The notes: a model not told the origin generated them from the letters alone. DNA of 7,020 nucleotides from Caldisericaceae bacterium (GCA_021160885.1 JAGHBR010000121.1:1-7020), one strand, 5' to 3'; shown: positions 1-7,020, counted from the first letter of the stretch. Numbers and translations are program-made.

Positions 1-782
1 ACTCTGTAAGGTGGATGCGGAGAATTGTAGCTTACAGTCAAGAAGAATGGCATATCTACATCTTTTGCTTCATTCAAAAAGTCAATAGCCGCTGCCGTTT
101 TTTGATAGGCGGGTGTATCTTCATAACTTCCTTTGAGTGTAGCATAATATTCGGGTTTTTCATCGAAAGTTTTATTCTTATCATAATATCTTTTAATGCT
201 GTCAAAATCTGGTTTTTCAGGTAATTTGCCTATGCGCTCCGACTCTTTATTATGGGTCAGAAATCGATGAACGCCCCGACGGGCAAGTCCATTCGGTCCG
301 AGATGCCACTTTCCGAAGTAACCGACGAAATAATCTTTTTGCCTTGCCCATTCCAGAATTGTTTCTTCATTCAGACTCAAACCCATTAATTGAGAATGCC
401 AAACATGACAATTATCATCCAATCCCGTCCGATGCCCCAGCCTTCCTGTAAATAGAGCAGCACGAGAAGGAGAACATAGCCCGGTAGTCGTGCATGCATT
501 TTGAAAATAAACAGCTTCTTTCTTTAAGGAATCGATATTCGGAGTCTGTACCGGCGATCCCAAAAAAGAAAATGTATCATGTCTGAGATCATCGAAAAGC
601 AGCAAAACAACATTTTTGTATTCGGATTTATTCTTTTTGGGCGTTCTCCAGTCATAAACCATTCGATTTCTGTTCGTCTGCTTGTTATGAGCATGGACCA
701 ATTTCAATGAAAAAGGAATTCCCATCAATGCTACTATAGAACCTGATAATCTTTTGAGGAAATCCCGCCTATCTAAACTCAT
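1..782 (-). CDS. Tat-exported sulfatase (S1/formylglycine family), 3' end cut by window edge
   Basis: Likely hydrolyses sulfate esters of a sulfated glycan or other organic sulfate in the periplasm. Only the first 260 codons are present; the frame stays open to the left edge, so the C-terminal half is outside the window. Seen in the translation: a twin-arginine signal, RRDFLK at residues 5-10, followed by a hydrophobic stretch and probable cleavage after VHA (29-31); the metal-binding FDD segment at 63-65; the sulfatase signature CSPSR at 103-107 followed by AALFTGR, where Cys103 is the residue that family members convert to formylglycine; GKWHLG at 157-162 with the expected active-site Lys158 and His160; and SPHPP near 254-258, whose His256 matches the usual substrate-contacting position. 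The ATG at 780-782 is the first start after an in-frame stop and has a purine-rich RBS. It is the last visible gene of the block, 72 nt after the PorV-like gene. Family assignment is firm; the substrate cannot be read from the sequence. Confidence 0.93.
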   Translation of the reverse strand, partial: MSLDRRDFLKRLSGSIVALMGIPFSLKLVHAHNKQTNRNRMVYDWRTPKKNKSEYKNVVLLLFDDLRHDTFSFLGSPVQTPNIDSLKKEAVYFQNACTTTGLCSPSRAALFTGRLGHRTGLDDNCHVWHSQLMGLSLNEETILEWARQKDYFVGYFGKWHLGPNGLARRGVHRFLTHNKESERIGKLPEKPDFDSIKRYYDKNKTFDEKPEYYATLKGSYEDTPAYQKTAAAIDFLNEAKDVDMPFFLTVSYNSPHPPYR

Positions 783-787
783 CGATA

Positions 788-797
788 CCTTTCCTTT
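788..797 (-). promoter_or_regulatory. Ribosome binding site of the sulfatase gene
   Basis: On the minus strand the sequence AAGGAAAGG lies about 5 nt before the ATG at 782. It supports this start, which is also the first in-frame ATG after an upstream in-frame TAA in the 72-nt gap. The rest of the gap (798-854) is AT-rich, with no clear hairpin or promoter. Confidence 0.55.
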
Positions 798-854
798 TTT
801 AATTTAATTCAAATTAGTTCATTCAAATAAACAATTTACGAATCAATCTGAATA

Positions 855-1862
855 TTAAAATTCGAACCCAATATTGAAGCTGTTGACCGAACCCAAGAGC
901 TCACCGAAAGATGTATAAGCATAATCGAATACTAACCGGCCTAAATTTTTACTAATTTGATAATTGAATCCAACACCTAAGGTAAGTCCCTGTTCATCGT
1001 AGTTGAATTTATACCCTGCTCTCAAAGCCAAGAAATTTTTATACCAATATTCTCCACCAAAATTTATTTGCTCTGCATAATCACGTGGGTGTAATGCATC
1101 GACCGACAGGCTCAAATTTTGATCTTCCAATCTCCACACAGTCATCGCCAAGCCAATACGCATGGTTAAAGGTAACTGGAAACTTTCTTTTTCGTATTGA
1201 TAATCTCTTGAGAAGTTTGTAATGCTAAAACCTAAGCGTAGATCACGAATTCCAGTATAATATAAGGTACCAAAATCAAGAGCAATACCACTGATTTCAT
1301 TCTTTTTAACCTTTTCAACGCCGTCTTTAATAATATTACTATGGCCTAAGCTTTGATAGACATATTTTATATGACCCCCCATACTAAATTTATTAGTGAA
1401 CTTACGGCTATAGGCAATACCACCAGCAAACTCAGCCGGGGAAAAGGTCGGTCCACCATAGCGATTTCCTCCAATATAACCGACTTCATTATCAGCACGT
1501 TGTGTTACACGGATAGGTTCACCGTAATCCATAAAGATGAAACTGAATGCAAAAGTACCAATATTCTGAAAATTCCAGGCCCCGGCAATGGCATTATGTG
1601 TAATATCAGCTATCCAGTCTGTATAAGAAAACATCAACTCTCGACCTTCTATATGTGCGAGTCCTGCCGGATTATAGAAAATAGAATTAATATCACCAGG
1701 CATTGACACGAAGGATTCACCCATAGCTGCTGCTCGTGCTCCGCCCCCAATCTTTAAAAAGGTCATTCCTGCCTGGGCCACTTTGTTTTGAGCATAGATA
1801 ATAGTAGCAAAGCCTTGAAACAAAAGTAACATGGCTACCAAACAAACATTCTTTATTTTCAT
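855..1862 (-). CDS. PorV/PorQ-family outer-membrane beta-barrel protein
   Basis: Complete 335-aa protein. A Sec signal peptide covers about residues 1-24, with likely cleavage after YA before QNK. The mature start carries the hallmark of the PorV/PorQ (UPF0164-like) family: AGMTFLKIGGGARAAAMG at 31-48, then a segment of the type SIFYNPAGL at 60-68. The remainder is alternating, aromatic-rich beta-strand sequence ending in GFEF, with the C-terminal Phe typical of outer-membrane barrels. Length fits the family. In Porphyromonas and Flavobacterium, PorV helps move T9SS cargo to the surface by binding the cargo's C-terminal signal; many paralogues in FCB genomes have no assigned role. The gene lies 44 nt downstream of a protein with a T9SS-like tail, which suggests but does not prove a cargo/shuttle relation. 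It could instead be a FadL-like substrate channel. I do not assign porV as a symbol because paralogues are common. Confidence 0.85.
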   Translation of the reverse strand: MKIKNVCLVAMLLLFQGFATIIYAQNKVAQAGMTFLKIGGGARAAAMGESFVSMPGDINSIFYNPAGLAHIEGRELMFSYTDWIADITHNAIAGAWNFQNIGTFAFSFIFMDYGEPIRVTQRADNEVGYIGGNRYGGPTFSPAEFAGGIAYSRKFTNKFSMGGHIKYVYQSLGHSNIIKDGVEKVKKNEISGIALDFGTLYYTGIRDLRLGFSITNFSRDYQYEKESFQLPLTMRIGLAMTVWRLEDQNLSLSVDALHPRDYAEQINFGGEYWYKNFLALRAGYKFNYDEQGLTLGVGFNYQISKNLGRLVFDYAYTSFGELLGSVNSFNIGFEF

Positions 1863-1868
1863 TTTTTT

Positions 1869-1873
1869 CTCCT
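1869..1873 (-). promoter_or_regulatory. Ribosome binding site of the PorV-family gene
   Basis: AGGAG on the minus strand sits 6 nt before the ATG at 1862, a near-canonical Shine-Dalgarno site that fixes this start. It lies within the 44-nt gap after the 704-aa protein gene, consistent with translation from a shared transcript. Confidence 0.7.
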
Positions 1874-1906
1874 ATGCAATAACCTCTTTTAAAATATTTT
1901 TAACGG

Positions 1907-4021
1907 TTATCTAATAATCACGATTTTACCAATTTTTTCACCAGGAACTTTTGCGCCACTCATATCTCTTTTTTGAACATGATATAAATAGATGCCACTG
2001 GCAATATACTGGTTTTGCTCAGTCACCTGATCCCATGAATCGCTGGAAGTCCCGTTCATATGTTCAATGGTTTTTACTTTTTCTCCGGTCATGGTGTAAA
2101 TGGTAATTGTACAATACCCGGGCAGATTGACAAACAGAAGTTTATTAGGTTCACTCGGGAAATTGTTAGGATCGTTGATGTTATATGGGTTAGGTACAAC
2201 ATCAATATTATCCATATCTGGATTTTCCTCAGCAGCCTGCAATCTATATGCCGGAACGGTAGTCATATTCCAGAAGCGCCCACTTTCCAGCTTTTTACCG
2301 GGTTCTAACCAGTTCTGAGTTCCATCATCATAAGCTGTACAATAGTAATAAACAGCCACGCCAGGAGGGACACCCGTATCAAAATATTCATGATCCGTTC
2401 CTTCATAAATTAACTCCCAGGCTTCTGTAGAGTCATATTCACCAATTGAGCGATATAGCCTATAGCCTTCAAAATCGAGCACTCCGGTATCAGGATCGGG
2501 TTCATGTTCAGGATCATCACTCCATTCTATCATAATTCCCCCACCTGCTGACGTAACGTATAATGATGGAGACATAGGAGGATCGGGAATATTAAAATTG
2601 TTTTCATATATTATTTTGGCTCTTTCAGCAGTTTTAAAAAGGGAATCTCTACTTGTTGCAATGGCGTTTGCTTTTGCTGCCAATCCACGGAAGGTTTCAC
2701 CTGTCGTAGGATTCGTCCAAACAAAATTATCCGGGTTACCAGAGTCTACGGCTTCTTTATAGGCCTTACCCAGTCTCTCACATTCTTTCTGGCTTAAGCC
2801 GTTTACAAATTTGGCAAACACAAAACGCCAGTTTTCGCCCTGTTGCATTTGATAGGGTCCATAGGTCAAATGCAAACTTACCTGATTTTCATTATGCCAA
2901 TTAGGATTTCCTGAATTGATTCCACCATGCCATGGAGGTGCATCACCGCTATTAACCCATGAAGGTGGGCGAGTTGGCTTTTTTAAGAATTCATACATCT
3001 TGTCTATATTATTTGTCAATTTACCTGTGGATGGTGAGGCCGTATAGCCAATCCATTTTGCCGCATAAGGCGCATTGGGGTTAGAACTTTCGTCACTTGG
3101 ACTCATATCAGCATGTAAATGCATAATTCCCAGAAAGGCCGTTGATAACCAATAGCCAGTTTGAGGATCGGGATCTCCTACGTCTTCGCCGCTGGCATAA
3201 TTTGGTGGAGCATCGCCATCCCATGCATAAAATACCTTTAAAGTACTGTCATATTCAGCAAATTCATGGGCATGCCATTCTCTGCTACCGATTGCAGTAT
3301 GACCTTCTCTTGTAATAGTTGGTCGGATACTATAATCAAAATAAACATCATTCAGCACCTGATTGGGAATTTCTATTTCGCTGTCAAGGTCTGTATTTCC
3401 CGTATTGGTAAAAATTGTTTCAATAATGATTATATTGTCAAAATCCCGATTGGTATAAGCATAGGCGCGCTGTAAAATATCCACACCGATGTTTGTTCTT
3501 ACTGCATTTTCGATCATCTGATCAGATACTAAATCTGGTTTTAACTCGTCATTGGGTGCAGCGGGAAAATCGTCAGAAATAACAACCCCATCTATCACAA
3601 TTTCAGGTGGTATATGTCTGTAATATTTTTTAATATAACGTGGCAAACTAATCCGGTTTTCATCCATATACCACCAGCCTATTTCAGAAACAAACTCATT
3701 ATATGTTTTACCATTCGCATCTTTCCATGGGCTGGCTCCAATCCAATACGAACTTGCACTTGCATTTATAGGCCCCATAAAACGTATTGCTGCAGTTCCT
3801 TCACCCCATGGTTTTGACCAATTACGATTGGCCGGCCATACCATAAAGGAATGGTATGGCGTATTCCAGCTACGTTGCCAGGTATGGGCGCTGGATGCCC
3901 AAAAAGTATCCCACAATGATCCAATCTCAAATGAGCGGAATCCCTGGGCATTAAGGCTGCCCTGCATCATAAGCGGGATGATCAAACTAACAAGTAAAAT
4001 ATTGATAATTCGTTTTTTCAT
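1907..4021 (-). CDS. Exported FN3-like protein with T9SS type A-like C-terminal sorting domain; N-terminal region unrecognised
   Basis: Complete 704-aa protein of unknown function. A Sec signal peptide covers residues 1-25 (basic MKKR, hydrophobic core, cleavage after LNA). Residues about 26-476 are rich in Trp, Tyr and Asn and match no enzyme motif I recognise. Residues about 480-590 look like a fibronectin type III domain: PDPPMSPSLYV, then IEWSDDP, the characteristic FEGYRLYRS, and YYYCTAYDDG near the end. Residues about 604-704 resemble a T9SS type A sorting or FlgD-like tail: VVPNPY, LPGYCTITIYTMTGEKVKTI, ASGIYLYHV, and a final GKIVIIR. The protein is therefore probably delivered to the cell surface or outside. 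The gene starts 31 nt after the TonB receptor stop and precedes a PorV-family gene by 44 nt. It holds the place a SusD lipoprotein would take, but has no lipobox Cys after the signal. A role as ligand-binding partner of the receptor is inference; a degradative enzyme remains possible. Confidence 0.82.
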   Translation of the reverse strand: MKKRIINILLVSLIIPLMMQGSLNAQGFRSFEIGSLWDTFWASSAHTWQRSWNTPYHSFMVWPANRNWSKPWGEGTAAIRFMGPINASASSYWIGASPWKDANGKTYNEFVSEIGWWYMDENRISLPRYIKKYYRHIPPEIVIDGVVISDDFPAAPNDELKPDLVSDQMIENAVRTNIGVDILQRAYAYTNRDFDNIIIIETIFTNTGNTDLDSEIEIPNQVLNDVYFDYSIRPTITREGHTAIGSREWHAHEFAEYDSTLKVFYAWDGDAPPNYASGEDVGDPDPQTGYWLSTAFLGIMHLHADMSPSDESSNPNAPYAAKWIGYTASPSTGKLTNNIDKMYEFLKKPTRPPSWVNSGDAPPWHGGINSGNPNWHNENQVSLHLTYGPYQMQQGENWRFVFAKFVNGLSQKECERLGKAYKEAVDSGNPDNFVWTNPTTGETFRGLAAKANAIATSRDSLFKTAERAKIIYENNFNIPDPPMSPSLYVTSAGGGIMIEWSDDPEHEPDPDTGVLDFEGYRLYRSIGEYDSTEAWELIYEGTDHEYFDTGVPPGVAVYYYCTAYDDGTQNWLEPGKKLESGRFWNMTTVPAYRLQAAEENPDMDNIDVVPNPYNINDPNNFPSEPNKLLFVNLPGYCTITIYTMTGEKVKTIEHMNGTSSDSWDQVTEQNQYIASGIYLYHVQKRDMSGAKVPGEKIGKIVIIR

Positions 4022-4025
4022 TTTT

Positions 4026-4033
4026 CTTCTCCC
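4026..4033 (-). promoter_or_regulatory. Ribosome binding site of the 704-aa exported protein
   Basis: GGGAGAAG on the minus strand lies a few bases before the ATG at 4021 and supports that start. The whole gap to the preceding stop codon is only 31 nt (4022-4052), too short to hold an independent promoter with confidence, so the gene is probably cotranscribed with the receptor gene. Confidence 0.65.
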
Positions 4034-4052
4034 ATTGATTGCTCAACTTAAA

Positions 4053-6953
4053 TTAGAAACTAAATCTTAAGCCAAAATAGAATTGTCTTGGGTAAAGAAA
4101 CATAGCCCATTTATTTTGTGGAGAAACATCAATTTTAACATGCTGATTTTTACCGTCATGTGGATAAATACCAACACGATCATGACCTTTTCTTTCTCCT
4201 TCACCCCAAGGCACTTTGAGCGACATTAAGTAATCCCGCCATTGTTCATTAGTAAATGCCCAGCGGTTAAGGTATTTTTGATTGAACAAATTATTGATAA
4301 TCATATAGACTTCTGGTTCTAAGCCAAAGATTTTAAACCTTTTCGATACACGAAGGTCCATATTTGACCGGGCTACCCATTGCATGTTCGGTTTGCGATC
4401 GGGACTTGGATCATCATCAAAGTAAAATTTTGAACCTTCACGCCATGTATATAGCACATTCAATGCCCAACCGCCCCATAACTGGCCATATTCCAATGGC
4501 GTATGTAAATCTAATGTTCCTCTGAACGATGGCCGTACAATACCTTCTACGGGTTCAGCACCATATCTAATGGCAGGTAATCTTTTATCTTGATAAATAT
4601 CCTGAAAACCAATATAGCCAGATTTGGTTTTCACCCAGTTGTAGTTTAACCATGCATATAAGAAGCGACCATACTTTTTCTCGACTCTAACTTCAAAACC
4701 ATAGATATCCGCATAATTCTGATTTGAGAATGAAATATAATCAACGTCACCAAATTTACCATGATATCTTACCTGTGCTACCTGATTAGTAACATCTTTA
4801 TAGTAACCTGCAATATGAACCAAAATTTGATTAAACAAGTCCTGATCATATCCAAGTTCATAAGCGACCGTTCTTGGTGTCTTTAAATTTGGATTTCCCA
4901 ATGTCGATAATTTGTGAGTTCCAACACCACCTAAAACGACACCATAATATTGTGTATTGAGTGGTACTGAATAAAAATGACCATAGTTAAAATAAATTTT
5001 TGTATGCTCACCAATCGGATGTGATACACCTAAACGGGGTTGAATATTAATCCTGCCCCTGGACTTTTCTTTTGGCGTAAAATCAATACTGTCAATCTTA
5101 TCTGAAGTAAAGTACGGAGACCATGGATCTGTAAAATAATCCGCATTGGCATTTACGTAGTCCAGGCGCAACCCGAAATTGGCTATCATTCCCTCCCATT
5201 CTAATTTATCCTGAACATAACCTGCCAATCTGATTGGATGTACTGTCCATTTTTGCCAGTTATCAGTTTGGTTACGCCCCCGTTCAATCCATCTGATATC
5301 TTCCTTGAGTTTTGTATAATTTAATTCAAAGCCTGCTTTTACATTATTTGATTTATTTACCTGGCTTTCAATATCAAATTTCATATGCATGGTTGTAGTT
5401 TTTGAAGAATCCAATACAGCCGGGCCGCTAATTGTTCTATACATTGCTAATTGATCCTGCACAGTACCAACATCAGAATGTCCCCAAGGTGTTCCATCAA
5501 TCCATTTACCAGGCTCATATTCAAATCTTGGTGTGGTATCCCTCTCAACCCAGTACCGCTCATCATCAATATTTTGATATTCAACTAAAAAGTTATAAAA
5601 TGTCCTGGGAGATAACGTATGCGTTAATTTAAGAGAATACATTTGTGTAGTTTGAATATAAGGCGACATATCCATCGAATATTTAAAAAGTTGCTCATGT
5701 TGGTCGAAATAACTAAGTCCGATAAAATTTCTGCTCGTTCCCCATCTGTATCCAAGCCAATCCTGTACACCATACAAACCGGAAAAAGAAAGCTTTAATT
5801 TATCTGTCAGCCTCGATGTTAATTTTAACATATAGGAAGACCTTGTTCTACCCAGTTTGCTTTCGCTTGAAGTTTTGTAATAGGGAATTACAGAGGTTAC
5901 AAATTGCCTTCTACCAGAAAAGAAAAAGCTGGTTTTTTTCAGACCAGGTACAGGCCCACCAAAACTTCCTTCTACTAAGTAATCAGCCGGCCCTTCAGCC
6001 CCATATTTTATAGGCCTGTGCCACCATTCCCAAAGACGACGCGCCCCTTCAGGTGTAATATCGTTACTTGGATCGTTATCACTGTTCCGTTGTTCTGTCC
6101 ATTTATTCCAACCTATAAAATATTCACTCGAGTCCATACTGCCTGGACCGGCATAGATATTCCAGTCCTGAGTCCAATATTTATCTTTACTAAAATGTTT
6201 GTAATGTGGAGGAGAAACTCTTACATCAAGATAACCAGAGTACTTATCAGTTCCCTCTTTCGTATTAATCCGTAACATTCCAGAACGAACATTCCCATAT
6301 TTCGCATTAAATCCCCCGGTAATAATATCAATACTTTCTATAGCAGATAGCGGTAAATTCAGAATTGGACGATTGCGCCGTTCATCAACCAATGTGGCGC
6401 CATCAACAACCATTAAAATCTGATCTCCACCACCACCTCTAATTACAATATCCTCTGGTGATGGGCCCGCTTCAATACCCGCTTGTAATCTGATTAAATT
6501 ACTAAAGTCGCCTATTGGCGATGTTTCAACTGCCTCTTTAGCTACAATTGTAACCTGACTTGAGGCAACATCCCGAGGTATAACTTCCCTTTCAGCCACG
6601 ATTGTGATTTCTTCTCCCTGGAGCAGCTCCGATTTTAAAGAAAAATTAACAATCGTAGTTCGACCTGCATTTACACGGACGTTTTCCATATTGACGGTAG
6701 CATAACCTACCATTTGTGCCGTCACGGTGTAATTGCCAGGCGGGACGTTCAAAATAAAATAATTACCTTCTAAATCAGTTGCTGAGCCGAGAGTTGTTCC
6801 TTTAATAAAAATATTAACCCCAGGCAGAGGTTCACCGGTATCAGCATCTTTGACAACTCCGGCTATTTTACCTGTGGTGGCGGCAGAAATCATTGAAATT
6901 CCACCTGAAACAATAAGTAAAAATACAATCACCCACCAACTTCTCTTACCCAT
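4053..6953 (-). CDS. TonB-dependent outer-membrane receptor with N-terminal carboxypeptidase-D-regulatory-like domain
   Basis: Complete 966-aa active transporter of the outer membrane, energised by TonB-ExbBD; its ligand is unknown. From the chosen start: signal peptide at residues 1-25 (MGKR, hydrophobic core, SAA); a CarboxypepD_reg-like beta-sandwich at about 28-107, with GVVKDADTGEPLPGVNIFIKG and the DLEGNYFILNVPPGNY turn; a TonB-box-like EEITIVAE at 114-121; a plug domain at about 130-235 with LIRLQAG, VIRGGGG, MVVDG, IESIDIITGGFNAKYG and SGMLRINTKEG; then about 720 residues of aromatic-rich beta-barrel ending in FGLRFSF with terminal Phe. An alternative GTG start at 7010 would add 19 residues ahead of the signal peptide. 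The ATG at 6953 is preferred because it has a strong GGAGGT site and puts the signal peptide at the N terminus. The architecture resembles SusC, but no SusD gene follows. The neighbouring sulfatase hints at a sulfated glycan or other sulfated ligand. Confidence 0.93.
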   Translation of the reverse strand: MGKRSWWVIVFLLIVSGGISMISAATTGKIAGVVKDADTGEPLPGVNIFIKGTTLGSATDLEGNYFILNVPPGNYTVTAQMVGYATVNMENVRVNAGRTTIVNFSLKSELLQGEEITIVAEREVIPRDVASSQVTIVAKEAVETSPIGDFSNLIRLQAGIEAGPSPEDIVIRGGGGDQILMVVDGATLVDERRNRPILNLPLSAIESIDIITGGFNAKYGNVRSGMLRINTKEGTDKYSGYLDVRVSPPHYKHFSKDKYWTQDWNIYAGPGSMDSSEYFIGWNKWTEQRNSDNDPSNDITPEGARRLWEWWHRPIKYGAEGPADYLVEGSFGGPVPGLKKTSFFFSGRRQFVTSVIPYYKTSSESKLGRTRSSYMLKLTSRLTDKLKLSFSGLYGVQDWLGYRWGTSRNFIGLSYFDQHEQLFKYSMDMSPYIQTTQMYSLKLTHTLSPRTFYNFLVEYQNIDDERYWVERDTTPRFEYEPGKWIDGTPWGHSDVGTVQDQLAMYRTISGPAVLDSSKTTTMHMKFDIESQVNKSNNVKAGFELNYTKLKEDIRWIERGRNQTDNWQKWTVHPIRLAGYVQDKLEWEGMIANFGLRLDYVNANADYFTDPWSPYFTSDKIDSIDFTPKEKSRGRINIQPRLGVSHPIGEHTKIYFNYGHFYSVPLNTQYYGVVLGGVGTHKLSTLGNPNLKTPRTVAYELGYDQDLFNQILVHIAGYYKDVTNQVAQVRYHGKFGDVDYISFSNQNYADIYGFEVRVEKKYGRFLYAWLNYNWVKTKSGYIGFQDIYQDKRLPAIRYGAEPVEGIVRPSFRGTLDLHTPLEYGQLWGGWALNVLYTWREGSKFYFDDDPSPDRKPNMQWVARSNMDLRVSKRFKIFGLEPEVYMIINNLFNQKYLNRWAFTNEQWRDYLMSLKVPWGEGERKGHDRVGIYPHDGKNQHVKIDVSPQNKWAMFLYPRQFYFGLRFSF

Positions 6954-6960
6954 TGTTTTG

Positions 6961-6966
6961 ACCTCC
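6961..6966 (-). promoter_or_regulatory. Shine-Dalgarno site that decides the TonB receptor start
   Basis: GGAGGT on the minus strand is 7 nt before the ATG at 6953. This near-perfect anti-16S match chooses that ATG over the in-frame GTG at 7010, which would place 19 non-signal residues in front of the signal peptide. It is the strongest of the four ribosome binding sites in the window. Confidence 0.8.
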
Positions 6967-7020
6967 AAATTAATTGATAAAACTATATATAATTTATTAT
7001 CTAATAACACGCCCTGAAGC

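Larger units (their letters stand above)
1..6953 (-). other. Putative four-gene operon: TonB receptor, surface protein, PorV-like barrel, sulfatase
   Basis: All four genes point the same way, with gaps of 31, 44 and 72 nt. Each has its own ribosome binding site. None of the gaps shows a GC-rich hairpin followed by a T-run or a convincing promoter. Every product carries an export signal (three Sec, one Tat), so the block encodes an envelope system for uptake and processing. The operon continues past the left edge at least to the end of the sulfatase gene; its promoter is not securely seen and may lie beyond the right edge. Cotranscription is inferred from spacing only. Confidence 0.6.

Noticed and set aside
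783..854. Terminator between the PorV-family gene and the sulfatase
   Set aside because: The gap is AT-rich but shows no GC-rich stem followed by a T-run on the minus strand; it reads as an ordinary intra-operon spacer.
1353..1706. Plus-strand open frame of 117 codons opposite the PorV-family gene
   Set aside because: It lies wholly inside a well-supported minus-strand gene, has no plausible ribosome binding site or recognisable motif, and its Cys/Ile-rich composition looks like an antisense reading.
2060..2318. Two overlapping plus-strand open frames of about 70-80 codons opposite the 704-aa protein gene
   Set aside because: They are antisense to the conserved T9SS-like tail and FN3 coding sequence, overlap each other in different frames, and resemble no protein.
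3766..3951. Minus-strand 61-codon frame inside the 704-aa protein gene
   Set aside because: It is an out-of-frame reading within the real gene, without its own ribosome binding site.
4022..4052. SusD-like gene or other small gene between the receptor and the 704-aa protein
   Set aside because: The gap is only 31 nt and contains just the ribosome binding site of the next gene.
6954..7010. Extending the TonB receptor to the GTG at 7010
   Set aside because: The extension adds 19 residues before an otherwise well-placed signal peptide, and the GGAGGT site is correctly spaced only for the ATG at 6953.
6967..7010. Promoter in the AT-rich stretch upstream of the receptor
   Set aside because: Several TATA-like hexamers can be chosen, but there is no convincing -35 or Bacteroidota -33/-7 (TTTG / TAnnTTTG) pair, and the window ends too soon to judge.

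Overview
The window is a single co-directional block of four protein genes, all on the minus strand, so transcription reads from high to low coordinates. The gene content suggests a didermic bacterium of the FCB superphylum (Bacteroidota, Calditrichota, KSB1 and relatives). The clues are a TonB-dependent receptor with an N-terminal carboxypeptidase-D-regulatory-like domain, an exported protein ending in a type IX secretion (T9SS)-like C-terminal sorting domain, and a PorV/PorQ-type outer-membrane protein. The base composition is AT-rich (roughly 40% GC by eye). All four genes have recognisable purine-rich Shine-Dalgarno sequences, which are usually weak or absent in classical Bacteroidia. I therefore lean towards a non-Bacteroidia FCB lineage such as Calditrichota/KSB1-like, but this is inference and no marker gene is present.

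Layout in transcription order: (1) 6953-4053, a TonB-dependent outer-membrane receptor of 966 aa; (2) 4021-1907, a 704-aa exported protein with a large unrecognised N-terminal region, an FN3-like domain and a T9SS type A-like tail; (3) 1862-855, a 335-aa PorV/PorQ-family beta-barrel; (4) 782 to beyond the left edge, a sulfatase with a Tat signal and a formylglycine-type CSPSR active site, cut by the window end. The gaps are 31, 44 and 72 nt, with no convincing terminator or internal promoter, so the genes look like one operon. There is no non-coding stretch longer than about 75 nt and no RNA gene, mobile element or CRISPR array.

Working model (inference): the receptor imports a ligand through the outer membrane. 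The 704-aa protein is a surface or secreted partner, possibly passed by the PorV-like protein encoded next to it. The sulfatase removes sulfate from the imported or captured substrate. The layout recalls a Bacteroidota polysaccharide utilisation locus with a sulfatase, but no SusD-like gene is visible, and the 704-aa protein sits where SusD would be expected. The genes fall into known broad families; the least explained parts are the N-terminal ~450 residues of the 704-aa protein and the functional logic of the cassette.
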